Source: Streptomyces sp. YS415
Lineage (GTDB): Bacteria > Actinomycetota > Actinomycetes > Streptomycetales > Streptomycetaceae
Direction of reading: 5' to 3'
NCBI RefSeq assembly: GCF_023544665.1
Contig: NZ_JAMJFL010000018.1
Coordinates: 62,001 to 126,000 of the forward strand
DNA length: 64,000 nucleotides
The notes under the pieces were generated by a model, which worked only from the letters and a program-made list of their open reading frames with translations, did not search any database and was not told the origin of the DNA. This document shows, one piece after another, positions 17,181 through 25,830 of this stretch (within the stretch, counting starts at the first letter, position 1; every line of letters begins with the position of its first letter). Position numbers and translations under genes: made by a program.

Positions 17181-18029
17181 ATGCTGCGCATCGCCGTCCC
17201 CAACAAGGGTTCCCTGTCAGGCCCTGCGGCGGAGATGCTGCATGAGGCCGGCTACCAGCAGCGCCGCGAGTCCAAGGAACTGCGCATCGTCGACCCGGAG
17301 AACGAGGTCGAGTTCTTCTACCTCCGCCCCCGCGACATCGCGATCTACGTCTCCTCGGGCCGCCTCGACATCGGCATCACCGGCCGTGACCTGCTGATCG
17401 ACTCCGCCGCCGACGCCGAGGTGATCCTCCCGCTCGGCTTCGCCCGCTCCACCTTCCGCTTCGCCGCCAAGCCCGGCACCGCGCAGGGCGTGCAGGACCT
17501 GAAGGGCCGGACGGTCGCCACCTCCTACGAGGGCATCGTCGAGGCGTACCTCGCCGACCAGGGCGTCGACGCCTCCGTCGTCCACCTGGACGGCGCCGTC
17601 GAGACGGCCATCGAGCTCGGGGTCGCCGAGGTCATCGCCGACGTCGTCGAGACCGGCACCTCGCTGCGCAACGCGGGCCTGGAGGTCTTCGGCGAACCGA
17701 TCATGAAGTCCGAGGCCGTCGTGATCCGCCGTACCGGCGCCGACGCCGAGGACCCCAAGGTGCAGCAGTTCCTGCGCCGCCTCCAGGGCGTCCTGGTGGC
17801 CCGGACGTACGTGATGATGGACTACGACTGCCGCGTCGAGCAGCTGGAGAAGGCCGTCGCCCTCACGCCCGGCCTGGAGTCCCCGACCGTCTCCCCGCTG
17901 CACAACGAGGGCTGGGTCGCCGTCCGGGCGATGGTCCCCGCCAAGGAGGCCCAGCGGATCATGGACGACCTGTACGACATCGGCGCGCGGGCCATCCTCA
18001 CCACGGCCATCCACGCCTGCCGCCTCTGA
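17181..18029 (+). CDS. hisG: ATP phosphoribosyltransferase (long form)
   Basis: A 282-residue HisG-L, the first and histidine-inhibited enzyme of histidine biosynthesis. The N-terminus MLRIAVPNKGSLSGPA is diagnostic. The PRPP loop is EVIADVVETGTSLRNAG. A C-terminal regulatory (PII-like) domain from about residue 210 explains the long form and means no HisZ partner is needed. The ATG at 17181 follows AAAGGAAG. It sits 48 bases after hisE, consistent with one transcript. Confidence 0.96.
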   Translation: MLRIAVPNKGSLSGPAAEMLHEAGYQQRRESKELRIVDPENEVEFFYLRPRDIAIYVSSGRLDIGITGRDLLIDSAADAEVILPLGFARSTFRFAAKPGTAQGVQDLKGRTVATSYEGIVEAYLADQGVDASVVHLDGAVETAIELGVAEVIADVVETGTSLRNAGLEVFGEPIMKSEAVVIRRTGADAEDPKVQQFLRRLQGVLVARTYVMMDYDCRVEQLEKAVALTPGLESPTVSPLHNEGWVAVRAMVPAKEAQRIMDDLYDIGARAILTTAIHACRL

Positions 18030-18040
18030 GAGCACACCAG

Positions 18041-18484
18041 ATGTCCGACCTTCCCGCCCTCCCCGTCACCTTCCGGCCCGGCCGCACCCGTGCGGTCCTG
18101 CTCACCGCCGGTGCCGCGATCTTCGTCGTGATCACCACGGTGGCCCTGCTGCTGGAGAAGCTCGGCCCGGGTGAGCGCCTCAGCTTCGTCTTCACCGGGG
18201 CGCTCATGTTCGGCGTCCTGGCCCTGCTCGCCCGGGTCCGGGTCGTCGCCGACGACGCCGGCGTCACCGTGGTGAACATCGCCGGCAGGCGCCGGCTGGA
18301 GTGGGCCGAGATCATCCAGGTGAACCTCCGGCCCGGCGACCCCTGGGTGTTCCTCGACCTCAGCGACGGCACCAGCCTGCCCGCCCTGGGCATCCAGCCC
18401 GGCATCGCCAAGCAGCAGGCCATCGCCGACGCCCGCGCGCTGCGGGCGCTCGTGGAGGCCCGCGGCACGAGGGATCTGCCCTAG
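18041..18484 (+). CDS. PH-domain membrane protein
   Basis: A 147-residue protein with two N-terminal membrane segments (about 17-40 and 48-68) and a cytoplasmic bacterial PH-like domain (about 70-147; AGRRRLEWAEIIQVNLRPGD, WVFLDLSDGTSLPALGIQ). Proteins of this kind are common in actinobacteria, and the domain may bind lipid or protein partners; the actual role is unknown. It begins 11 bases after hisG, so it may share that transcript without belonging to the pathway. Start is the ATG at 18041. Confidence 0.8.
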   Translation: MSDLPALPVTFRPGRTRAVLLTAGAAIFVVITTVALLLEKLGPGERLSFVFTGALMFGVLALLARVRVVADDAGVTVVNIAGRRRLEWAEIIQVNLRPGDPWVFLDLSDGTSLPALGIQPGIAKQQAIADARALRALVEARGTRDLP

Positions 18485-18509
18485 AGAGCCCGGTCGTGAT
18501 TAATCTGTT

Positions 18510-18538
18510 GGCGGAGGCGTTCTCGTGACGCCTCCGCC
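18510..18538 (+). terminator. Strong hairpin after the his/PH transcript
   Basis: GGCGGAGGCG (18510-18519) pairs perfectly with CGCCTCCGCC (18529-18538) around a 9-base loop. It lies 26 bases after the PH-domain gene stop and 100 bases before the next start. It can end the hisE-hisG-PH transcript. There is no U-tract, as is usual in Streptomyces. Confidence 0.7.
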
Positions 18539-18606
18539 GCTGATGTTCCCTGCTACCCGAGGAGTGACTCCCTCCAGCGATGGACGGATCGTCCTGTAGT
18601 ACCTGC

Positions 18607-18638
18607 GCCGCCCCCTCCCGAGTTACCGAGGCGGCGGC
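18607..18638 (+). promoter_or_regulatory. Hairpin adjoining the start codon of the CNNM/CBS gene
   Basis: GCCGCC (18607-18612) can pair with GGCGGC (18630-18635 or 18633-18638), which immediately precedes the ATG at 18639 and includes the GAGGCGG ribosome site. This could mask translation initiation. The 18539-18606 stretch before it has a further near-palindrome GGACGGATCGTCC and no gene. Confidence 0.35.
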
Positions 18639-19964
18639 ATGACCACCCCCCTGCTCTTGCTCACCGCGGCATTCCTGCTGATCCTCGCCAACGGCTTCTT
18701 CGTGGCCGCCGAGTTCGGCCTGGTCACGGTCGAGCGCCCGGAGGCCGAGAAGGCCGCCGCCGAGGGCGACCGCCGCGCCCGTACCGTCGTCGAGTCGCTG
18801 AAGGAACTCTCCTTCCAGCTCTCCGGCACCCAACTGGGCATTACCATCACCTCCCTGGTGGTCGGCATGCTCGCCGAACCGGCGCTCGCGGAGCTGCTGA
18901 ACGGCCCGGTCACCGCCATCGGCATCCCCGACGGCGCCGTCTCCGGGGTCGCCGTGATCGTCGGCATGCTGCTGGCCTCGGCCGTGCAGATGGTGATCGG
19001 CGAACTTGTGCCGAAGAACTGGGCGGTCTCCCGGCCCTTGCAGGTCGCCCGGTTCGTCGCGGGTCCGCAGCACCTGTTCGCGCGGGTCTTCCGGCCGGTG
19101 ATCGCCGCTTTGAACTCCGTCGCCAACCGGCTCGTCCGCGCGCTCGGCATCGAGCCCACCGAGGAGCTGGCCTCCGCCCGCACCCCCGGCGAACTCGTCT
19201 CCCTGGCCCGCCACTCCGCGCAGGCCGGCACCCTGGAGCAGGACACGGCCGACCTCTTCGTACGGACCCTCTCGCTCGGCGGGCTCACCGCGCAGCATGT
19301 GATGACCCCCCGGGTGCGGGTCAGCGCGCTGCAGTCGTCGGCGACCGCCGAGGACGTGGTCAACCTGACCCGTGCCACCGGCCTGTCCCGCTTCCCCGTC
19401 TACCGGGAGCGGATCGACGAGGTCGTCGGCATGGTCCACCTCAAGGACGCCCTCGCGGTCCCCGCCGCCGACCGGCTGCGCACCCCGGTCGGCCGGATCG
19501 CCCGGCCCGCCCTGCTGGTCCCCGAGACCCTGCCGGTCCGGCCGCTGCTCGCCCGGCTGCGCAGCGAACAGCCCATTGCCGTCGTCGTCGACGAGTACGG
19601 CGGCACGGCCGGGGTCGTCACCCTGGAGGACATCGTCGAGGAACTCGTCGGCGAGGTCCGCGACGAGCACGACGGCCAGGACGTCCCCGAACTCGCCGCC
19701 GCCCCGGCCGAGGACGGCAGGCCGGCCTGGGACGCCGACGGCAGCTGCCGCGTCGACGTCCTGCGGCGGATCGGACTCGACGTGCCCGAGGGCCCGTACG
19801 AGACCGTCGCCGGTCTGGTCGCCGACCTGCTCGGCCGCATCCCGGTCCCCGGTGACAAGGCCGAACTGCCCGGCTGGCGGCTCTCGGTGCGCCAGGTCGG
19901 TCACTACCGCGCCGAGCGGGTCCGCCTCGTGCGCACCGCCCCCGTGGTGGAGGCCGTCCGATGA
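18639..19964 (+). CDS. CNNM/CBS/CorC_HlyC-domain membrane protein
   Basis: A 441-residue protein of the hemolysin-C/CorC class, related to Mg2+ or Co2+ efflux proteins (CNNM, MpfA). The N-terminal CNNM domain has three or four membrane segments (ANGFFVAAEFGLVTVERPEA is the signature). Two CBS motifs follow (MTPRVRVSALQS to about 330), and the C-terminal CorC_HlyC domain starts at GGTAGVVTLEDIVEELVGEV. It probably works as a heteromeric pair with the next gene, which overlaps it by ATGA. Hemolysin activity is unlikely; the name is historical. Length is normal. Confidence 0.88.
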   Translation: MTTPLLLLTAAFLLILANGFFVAAEFGLVTVERPEAEKAAAEGDRRARTVVESLKELSFQLSGTQLGITITSLVVGMLAEPALAELLNGPVTAIGIPDGAVSGVAVIVGMLLASAVQMVIGELVPKNWAVSRPLQVARFVAGPQHLFARVFRPVIAALNSVANRLVRALGIEPTEELASARTPGELVSLARHSAQAGTLEQDTADLFVRTLSLGGLTAQHVMTPRVRVSALQSSATAEDVVNLTRATGLSRFPVYRERIDEVVGMVHLKDALAVPAADRLRTPVGRIARPALLVPETLPVRPLLARLRSEQPIAVVVDEYGGTAGVVTLEDIVEELVGEVRDEHDGQDVPELAAAPAEDGRPAWDADGSCRVDVLRRIGLDVPEGPYETVAGLVADLLGRIPVPGDKAELPGWRLSVRQVGHYRAERVRLVRTAPVVEAVR

Positions 19965-21016
19965 GCGTGCTCCAACTCCTCTTCGCCGCCCTGCTCGTGC
20001 TCGCCAACGGCTTCTTCGTCGGCGCCGAGTTCGCCCTGGTCTCCGTCCGCCGCAGCCAGATCGAACCGCTCGGCACGGCCCGGGCCCGCCAGGTGCTGTA
20101 CGGCCTGGAGCATCTGCCGCAGATGATGGCGGCGGCCCAGTTCGGCATCACGGTCTGCTCGCTGACCCTCGGCGCGGTCGCCGAACCGACGGTCGCGCAC
20201 ATCCTGGAACCGCTCTTCGCGTGGGTCCGTCTCCCGCACGCGATGATCCACCCGCTGGGGTACGTCATCGCCCTGGCGACGGTCGTCTTCTTCCACCTCG
20301 TCGTCGGGGAGATGCTCCCGAAGAACCTCGCGATGGCCGCCCCCGAGAAGGCCGCGCTCTGGCTCAGCCCGGGCCTGGTCGCCTTCGCCCGCCTCTGCCG
20401 GCCTCTCACCGCCGCCCTCGGCGCCTGCGCCCGGGGCATCCTGCGGCTGTTCCGGGTCGAGCCCAAGGACGAGGTCGAGGCCGTCTTCACCAGCGAGCAG
20501 CTCAACCGGCTGGTGGAGGACGCGGGACAGGCGGGCCTGCTCGACCCGGAGGAGCAGGAGCGCCTGGAGGACGCCCTGGAGCTGGGCTCCCGCACGGTGG
20601 CGGACGTCCTCCTGAGCCGCGAGTCCCTGATCACGGTCCCGCCCTCGGTCACCCCGGGCCGGATCGTCGGCCTGACCGCCCGCACCGGCTACTCCCGCTT
20701 CCCGGTGGTGGCGCAGACGGGCGCCTTCATGGGCTACCTGCACGTGAAGGACGTACTGGATCTGGAGGACTCGGAGCGTGCGGTGCCCCAGCAGATCTGG
20801 CGCCCGATGACCACGCTGCGCCCCGAACTCCCCCTGGACGACGCCCTGACGGTCATGCGGCGGGCGGCCACCCACCTGGCGCAGGTCGCGGACGCGTCCG
20901 GCCGGGTGCTGGGCCTGGTCGCCCTGGAGGACGTCCTGGAGCTGCTGGTCGGCGAGGTGACGGACCCGGCGCACCGGGAGGTGCCGAAGCAGCCGGAACA
21001 GGTGCTGGCGTCGTAG
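19961..21016 (+). CDS. CNNM/CBS-domain membrane protein, second copy
   Basis: A 351-residue paralogue of the preceding protein. It has the same N-terminal CNNM signature (ANGFFVGAEFALVSVRRSQI) and membrane segments to about residue 150, then two CBS motifs ending VLGLVALEDVLELLVGEVTD. It is about 90 residues shorter because it lacks a full C-terminal CorC_HlyC domain. The ATG at 19961 overlaps the upstream stop, so the two are translated together and may form one complex. Divalent-cation transport or sensing is inferred from the family. Confidence 0.87.
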   Translation: MSVLQLLFAALLVLANGFFVGAEFALVSVRRSQIEPLGTARARQVLYGLEHLPQMMAAAQFGITVCSLTLGAVAEPTVAHILEPLFAWVRLPHAMIHPLGYVIALATVVFFHLVVGEMLPKNLAMAAPEKAALWLSPGLVAFARLCRPLTAALGACARGILRLFRVEPKDEVEAVFTSEQLNRLVEDAGQAGLLDPEEQERLEDALELGSRTVADVLLSRESLITVPPSVTPGRIVGLTARTGYSRFPVVAQTGAFMGYLHVKDVLDLEDSERAVPQQIWRPMTTLRPELPLDDALTVMRRAATHLAQVADASGRVLGLVALEDVLELLVGEVTDPAHREVPKQPEQVLAS

Positions 21017-21043
21017 CGGGGTGCGGGCGCGGGATCCGTCCCC

Positions 21044-22906
21044 TCACAGGGCCGGCGGATCCTGCGGCCCGCGCCCCGACAGCACCTCGCCGTAGGCCTG
21101 CATCAGATCCGGCAGCCGCAGGGTCGACAAGTCGTCCCGGGTCAGGGCTCCCGGGTAGGTGGACAGGCGCAGATCCCGGTACGCGCAGCTCTTCTCGTAC
21201 AGCGTCCGCAGGAACCGGCCGTTGCCCAGCTCGTCGATCCACCCCTGGTCCACGACGTGCCCGGCGATGGAGCGCAGCTCGTCCAGGGCCTCCTCGTCCC
21301 ACACGTCGCCGTTCTCACCGGCGAGCACCTCGCCGATGGAGGTGAGCTCCAGCGGCCGGTAGGAGGGGAAATCCACGCGGGTGGTGAAGCGGGAGGACAG
21401 ACCGGGGTTGGCGGCCAGCAGGCGGTCCATGCCCTCGGGGTAGCCGGCCAGGATCACCACCAGGTGGTCCCGGTTGTCCTCCGCCCGCTTCAGCAGCACC
21501 TGGAGCGCCTCGTCGCCGTACGCGTCGCCCTTGCCGTATCCGGTGTTGGACAGCGCGTACGCCTCGTCGACGAAGAGCACCCCGCCCAGCGCGGAGTCGA
21601 TCAGCTCGTTCGCCTTCACGGCCGTCTGTCCGAGGTACTCGCCCACGAGGTCGGCCCGCTGCGCCTCGACGAGGTGGTCACCGCCGAGCAGCCCGAGTGC
21701 GTAGAAGACCCGGCCGAGGATGCGCGCGACCGTGGTCTTGCCGGTGCCGGAGGGGCCGGAGAAGACGAAGTGCCGTTTCGGCGGCTGGACCGGCAGCCCC
21801 TGGCCCGCCCGCAGCCGGGCCATGTTCAACTGCGCGGAGAGCGCCTTGACCTGGCGCTTGACCGGCTCGAGGCCCACCATGCGCTCGAGTTCGGCGAGCG
21901 CCTCCTCGAGTAACCCGGGGTCCGTGGGCCCCGCGGGCAGCGGCTGCCCGGGCAGGCCGGCCCGCTCGCGCACCGCCGGGTCGGGCACCGGCGGCAGCGG
22001 GCCCGACGACGGCAGATCCGGCCCGGAGAACTTCAGGTCCCGCCCCTCGCCGAAGATCGGGTCGAGGGTGTCGGGGCCGTCGACGGAGTCCTGGCCGAAC
22101 CCGGTCAGCGTGATCGGTGCGAGATCGCCGGCCTCGTCGTACCCGTCGCCCTCGGCGATGGCGGCGAGCCGGGCCGAGGTGTCCATGAAGGCGGGGTCGA
22201 CCCGGTGCACCGCCCGGTACAGGGGGAGCGCGGCGGCCGACCGGCCGGTGCCCTCGTGCGCCCGCGCCAGCCAGTACCGCAGCTCCTTGCGCTGCGGCTG
22301 CTCGCTGCGGCAGCGCATCAGGGCCGCCGAGAGCAGCGGTTCGGCCTGGCCGTACATCTCCAGCCGGACCCGGGCCATGCCGCCGAAGAGCCCGGCCTCG
22401 ATGCCGAGCATGGGGTCGTCGATCAGCGGGTCGGTGTGCCGGACGAGCTGCTCCCAGTCCTTGACCAGATAGGCCCGGCACGCGTGCAGGAAGCGGACCT
22501 GGGCGTCGGCGTCCACCGGCGGCAGCCCGGCGAGCGCCCGGTCCAGCTCCGGCACATGCCGGCCGTCCAGCCAGTGCGAGGCGTGCGCGAGCAGCAGATC
22601 GCGCGGGCTCTCCAGCACCGGCTGCACCCACCAGCCGAGCCAGTACCAGGAGTTGAGGGTGCGGCGGTGCCGGGCGCGCTGTTCCCCGAAGCGGTCGCGG
22701 TGCCGGAACATCCGCAGCAGCGCGGTCGTCGTGTCGACGCGCAGCGCATGCAGACCGAGCCAGCCGTCGGCCATGCCCGGATCCATCCGCACCGCGGTGC
22801 GGAACTCCTCCTCCGCCTGCGGATAAGCGCCCATGGTGTAGGCATCCACGCCTCGCAGCCAGGCGAGGTCGGCCGGGGCCTCCGGGCCCTGCGTGCCGAA
22901 GTCCAT
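21044..22906 (-). CDS. TPR-AAA ATPase (CbxX/EccA-like)
   Basis: A 620-residue cytoplasmic ATPase. The N-terminal half (to about 300) is helical and repeat-like, resembling the TPR domain of type VII secretion EccA. The C-terminal half is a CbxX/CfxQ AAA module with Walker A GPSGTGKTT (Lys390), Walker B GGVLFVDEAY (Asp447) and sensor-like VILAGYPEGMDRLLAANPGL. I place the start at the ATG at 22906 (MDFGTQGPEAPADL); the frame upstream is open but not protein-like. No other ESX genes are nearby, so a role in secretion or remodelling is only inferred. A leader with competing hairpins precedes it. Confidence 0.85.
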   Translation of the reverse strand: MDFGTQGPEAPADLAWLRGVDAYTMGAYPQAEEEFRTAVRMDPGMADGWLGLHALRVDTTTALLRMFRHRDRFGEQRARHRRTLNSWYWLGWWVQPVLESPRDLLLAHASHWLDGRHVPELDRALAGLPPVDADAQVRFLHACRAYLVKDWEQLVRHTDPLIDDPMLGIEAGLFGGMARVRLEMYGQAEPLLSAALMRCRSEQPQRKELRYWLARAHEGTGRSAAALPLYRAVHRVDPAFMDTSARLAAIAEGDGYDEAGDLAPITLTGFGQDSVDGPDTLDPIFGEGRDLKFSGPDLPSSGPLPPVPDPAVRERAGLPGQPLPAGPTDPGLLEEALAELERMVGLEPVKRQVKALSAQLNMARLRAGQGLPVQPPKRHFVFSGPSGTGKTTVARILGRVFYALGLLGGDHLVEAQRADLVGEYLGQTAVKANELIDSALGGVLFVDEAYALSNTGYGKGDAYGDEALQVLLKRAEDNRDHLVVILAGYPEGMDRLLAANPGLSSRFTTRVDFPSYRPLELTSIGEVLAGENGDVWDEEALDELRSIAGHVVDQGWIDELGNGRFLRTLYEKSCAYRDLRLSTYPGALTRDDLSTLRLPDLMQAYGEVLSGRGPQDPPAL

Positions 22907-23186
22907 CACGTCCCCCACAAACCGTGCCCCCGTCGGTTGGCCACCGGGCCGTCGCCCGTCGGCCTTGAGAGTAGAACCGCCGTGCTGCGGACCGGAGTTG
23001 CAACGGTGCGCGGCGCTGTCGGCTCCAGGTCGCACCGAGGGCATCGTACCTGCGGGGGTGTGGCCCGCCCCAGGGTGCCGCACCGGCCGTTTGGCGAGGT
23101 GGGAGCAGACGGGGGGCGCATCGGCCGGTGACCGAGGGTGAGCGAATCACGGCCCGGCGCGTCCGGAAAAGGGGGTGAGGGCAGAA

Positions 23187-23224
23187 CGAAGCCCCCGATC
23201 ACGGGGGAACAACCGGGGGCTTCG
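23187..23224 (-). terminator. Attenuator-like hairpin with competing fold
   Basis: CGAAGCCCCCG (23187-23197 on the plus strand) and CGGGGGCTTCG (23214-23224) form a perfect 11-base stem. Within the loop, CGGGGG (23202-23207) can instead pair with CCCCCG (23192-23197), breaking the long stem. Read on the minus strand, it lies about 35-70 bases after the promoter and 280 bases before the AAA start, the layout of a transcription attenuator or the end of a small RNA. Confidence 0.6.
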
Positions 23225-23260
23225 CGTCTGGCGGGCGGTCCGCATCGACCGCGCATTGAG

Positions 23261-23290
23261 AACGTAAGACCTGTACGGCCCCTGGGTCAA
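23261..23290 (-). promoter_or_regulatory. Promoter of the AAA ATPase leader
   Basis: On the minus strand TTGACC (23290-23285) and TACGTT (23266-23261) are 18 bases apart. An ATG at 23256 is only five bases past the -10, so a leaderless leader ORF beginning MRGRCGPPARR is possible. Assigned by eye. Confidence 0.55.
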
Positions 23291-23339
23291 GCGGAGTTGG
23301 GGCCCTGCGGCGAGTTCTCGCCGACCTCCCTTCACCACT

Positions 23340-23990
23340 TCACCACATTGCGGAGGGTCCCTCACGCAGAGTAATGATGTGGTCGGTTTCCAGGGTCCCG
23401 GCAGGCCCGGGACGCAGCTCGTACCCCTCGGCGCACTGCCGTACCAACCCGTCCGCGAAGGGCCGCGAGGGGTCCGCGGCGAAGTGTTTCTCCTCCGCCG
23501 CGACCCAGCCGTCCCAGAACTCCCGCTGCTCCTCCCCGTCCCGCGACCGGCCGCGCGCCCAGGACTCGGCCGGCGGCAGGTCCATCCACAGCAGAAAGGC
23601 CAGATATGGCCGTAGCGCGCGCCGCCCGGCGCCGACGCCCTCGACCAGGATCACCGGCGCGGGCGGCAGCGGCACGGGGTCCCGGAAGCGGCGGGCGTGC
23701 CAGTCGTAGGGGGCGTAATGCGCGGTTTCGCCGTGGGAGAGGGGTTCGATCACCTGGGTCTGCAGCCGGCCCGTCCAGTCGAAGAGCTCGTCGTGGCTGG
23801 CGATGTCGTCGAGCCGCAGCACCGGGGCCCCGTCCAGCGCTCGCGCCAGCCGCCCGGCGAACGTCGACTTGCCCGAGCCGGCGTGCCCGTCGACGCCGAT
23901 CAGCCGGACGGGACCGCAGGACGCGGGGAGGCGGTGGAGCCGTGCGGCGAGGTGGTCGATGGCGGTTCCCGGGGTGAGTGAGGCGTGCAC
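23340..23990 (-). CDS. Uridine kinase-like P-loop kinase
   Basis: A 216-residue cytoplasmic kinase of the uridine kinase/phosphoribulokinase-like P-loop group. Walker A is GVDGHAGSGKSTFAGRLARA (about residues 31-50). The substrate region contains DDIASHDELFDW, HYAPYDWHARRF and a VILVEGVGAGRRALRPYL block that corresponds to Walker B. Length is that of small nucleoside-kinase-like proteins of unknown substrate. Start is GTG at 23990. It stands alone between divergent and downstream genes. The true acceptor could be a nucleoside, a vitamin or a sugar. Confidence 0.75.
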   Translation of the reverse strand: MHASLTPGTAIDHLAARLHRLPASCGPVRLIGVDGHAGSGKSTFAGRLARALDGAPVLRLDDIASHDELFDWTGRLQTQVIEPLSHGETAHYAPYDWHARRFRDPVPLPPAPVILVEGVGAGRRALRPYLAFLLWMDLPPAESWARGRSRDGEEQREFWDGWVAAEEKHFAADPSRPFADGLVRQCAEGYELRPGPAGTLETDHIITLREGPSAMW

Positions 23991-24154
23991 CGGAAGTCTA
24001 GTGAGGCGGCACCTCGGGCGGCGTCAGTGGTCAAGGCCAATGTTCCTGGCGCGGCATGCCCGAGAGTGCTGGCCAGAGGCGTCGGCTGCGGCCATAGTTG
24101 GCGCACACACGTGCACTGGACCTGCCCCGACAGACACCTGGGGGTCTTCCGCCC

Positions 24155-25519
24155 ATGAGCAGATCCGAACAGCCGTCCCGCAGAACCGTCCTGACCGCCG
24201 CCGTCGCCGCCGCCGTGGCCGGTGGAGCAGGCGCGGTCCCGGCCGCGGCCGCTGCTGCCGACGCGGCCGGCCCCGCGCAGTCCGCGGCCGGCCAGATCGA
24301 CAACCGCGCCTGGACGACGTACACCGACTGGCGCTCGGGCACCGGCAAGGGCACCCGTGTCGTCACGGGCGCCCGTCCCGGGGTGGCGATCGGCACCCCC
24401 GTCGGCCGCATCGACTACACCGACCCGCACACCGGCACCACCGCCGGCTGGGAGTACGCGACCTGGACCTCGCCCGTCCACCGGCTCGCGGTGCCCTCCA
24501 CCGAGGCCATCGCCTCCTGGAACGCGCACACCCCGGCCGGCACCTGGCTCCAGGTCGAGCTGAAGGGCACCTACTCCGACGGCACCGACACCCCCTGGTA
24601 CGTCATGGGCCGCTGGGCCGCCGGCGACCAGGACATCAGGCGGACCTCCGTCGACGACCAGACCGACGACAAGTCCACGATCTGGACCGACACCTTCGCG
24701 ATCGACGACCCGGCGACGGGCCTGCGGCTGACCTCGTACCGGCTGCGGCTGACCCTCTACCGCAAGCCGGGCACGAAGCGGACCCCGACCGTGTGGCGGG
24801 TCGGCGTCATGGGCTCCGACGTCCCGGACCGCTTCACGGTCCCGGCCAGCACGCCGGGTCTCGCCCGGGAACTGGCCGTGCCGCGCTACTCGCAGGAGAT
24901 CCACGTCGGCCAGTACCCCGAGTACGACAACGGCGGCGAGGCCTGGTGCAGCCCCACCTCCTCGCAGATGATCATCGAGTACTGGGGCGGCCGGCTCACC
25001 GAGGAGCAGCTGGCCTGGGTCGACCCGGCCTTCGCCGACCCGCAGGTGTGCCACGCGGCCCGGTTCACCTACGACCACCAGTACGCGGGCTGCGGCAACT
25101 GGCCCTTCAACGCGGCCTACGCGGCCACCTTCAAGGACCTTCAGGGCGTGGTCACCCGGCTCGGCTCGCTGACCGACCTGGAGACGCTGATCGCGGCCGG
25201 GATCCCGGCCATAACGTCCCAGTCGTTCCTGAAGGAGGAGCTGACGGGGGCGGGCTACGGCACCTCGGGCCATCTGATGACGGTGATCGGCTTCACCGCC
25301 GAGGGCGATGTGATCGCCAACGACCCGGCCTCGCCGAGCAACCCGGAGGTGCGGCGGGTGTACCGCAGGCGGGAGTTCGAGAACATCTGGCTGCGGACCA
25401 AGCGGTACAACGCCAGCGGCAAGGTCGCCTCGGGCACCGGAGGCGTCTGCTACCTGTACTTCCCGGCGCGCCTGTCCGAGCGGCAGTGCGCGGCGCTCGC
25501 GGCGGTGGGCGTGCGCTGA
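24155..25519 (+). CDS. Tat-exported C39-like cysteine peptidase family protein
   Basis: A 454-residue secreted protein. The signal has twin arginines (SRRTVLTAA, residues 8-16) and an Ala-rich h-region, so export is probably by Tat. After a beta-rich middle part comes a peptidase C39-like domain with candidate catalytic Cys265 (GGEAWCSPTSSQM), His373 (GTSGHLMTVIGF) and Asp390 (VIANDPASP). It would act outside the cell on an unknown peptide. The ATG at 24155 sits directly before the signal; a 19-codon upstream extension is not signal-like. A perfect hairpin follows the stop. Confidence 0.85.
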   Translation: MSRSEQPSRRTVLTAAVAAAVAGGAGAVPAAAAAADAAGPAQSAAGQIDNRAWTTYTDWRSGTGKGTRVVTGARPGVAIGTPVGRIDYTDPHTGTTAGWEYATWTSPVHRLAVPSTEAIASWNAHTPAGTWLQVELKGTYSDGTDTPWYVMGRWAAGDQDIRRTSVDDQTDDKSTIWTDTFAIDDPATGLRLTSYRLRLTLYRKPGTKRTPTVWRVGVMGSDVPDRFTVPASTPGLARELAVPRYSQEIHVGQYPEYDNGGEAWCSPTSSQMIIEYWGGRLTEEQLAWVDPAFADPQVCHAARFTYDHQYAGCGNWPFNAAYAATFKDLQGVVTRLGSLTDLETLIAAGIPAITSQSFLKEELTGAGYGTSGHLMTVIGFTAEGDVIANDPASPSNPEVRRVYRRREFENIWLRTKRYNASGKVASGTGGVCYLYFPARLSERQCAALAAVGVR

Positions 25520-25528
25520 GAGTCCTGC

Positions 25529-25559
25529 GACGGCCCCCGTGCTCCGGCCGGGGGCCGTC
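25529..25559 (+). terminator. Terminator hairpin after the C39-like gene
   Basis: GACGGCCCCCG (25529-25539) pairs perfectly with CGGGGGCCGTC (25549-25559) across a 9-base loop, ten bases after the stop codon. This is a standard Streptomyces-style terminator without a U-tract. Confidence 0.85.
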
Positions 25560-25613
25560 CGCTGTGACCAAGCTCTCGGCCACAAAAGCCCCGCTCGGTG
25601 GCAAGGTGGACGG

Positions 25614-25754
25614 ATGACCACGAATGCAGCCACGGTCGCCCGCGTCCGCACCGGCGGCCCCACGGAAGACGGCCCGAAGATCCTCGAACACGTCCTGGGA
25701 TGGACCCTCGTCGTGGTCGTCGCGATGCTGGTGACCCAGCTCGGTCTGCTCTGA
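25614..25754 (+). CDS. SCO1431-family small membrane protein
   Basis: A 46-residue protein with a polar N-terminus (MTTNAATVARVRTGG) and one C-terminal membrane helix (HVLGWTLVVVVAMLVTQLGL). It matches the small streptomycete family named after SCO1431, found at the equivalent place between a C39-like gene and a TetR gene. Function is unknown. The ATG at 25614 has AAGGTGGACGG before it. Size, composition and context support a real gene despite its length. Confidence 0.8.
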   Translation: MTTNAATVARVRTGGPTEDGPKILEHVLGWTLVVVVAMLVTQLGLL

Positions 25755-25830
25755 CCCGATGTGATCTGACACATATTCGAACCTGGCATACTGCGGGAGT
25801 CCCGCCGCCGGCTTGAGACCAGGGTCGACT

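Larger units (their letters stand above)
22907..23339. other. Intergenic leader region of the AAA ATPase gene
   Basis: These 433 bases between the AAA and kinase genes contain no convincing full-length gene. They hold a minus-strand promoter (23290-23261), a possible leaderless short leader ORF opening at ATG 23256, and a strong hairpin with an alternative fold (23224-23187). The 180 bases next to the AAA start show nothing else I can name. Confidence 0.55.

Noticed and set aside
18639..21016. Hemolysin or toxin genes
   Set aside because: The CNNM plus CBS architecture is that of ion transport-like membrane proteins; the hemolysin name is historical.
21044..22906. Part of a type VII secretion cluster
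   Set aside because: EccA-like architecture is present, but there are no WXG100, EccB, EccC, EccD or mycosin genes around it.
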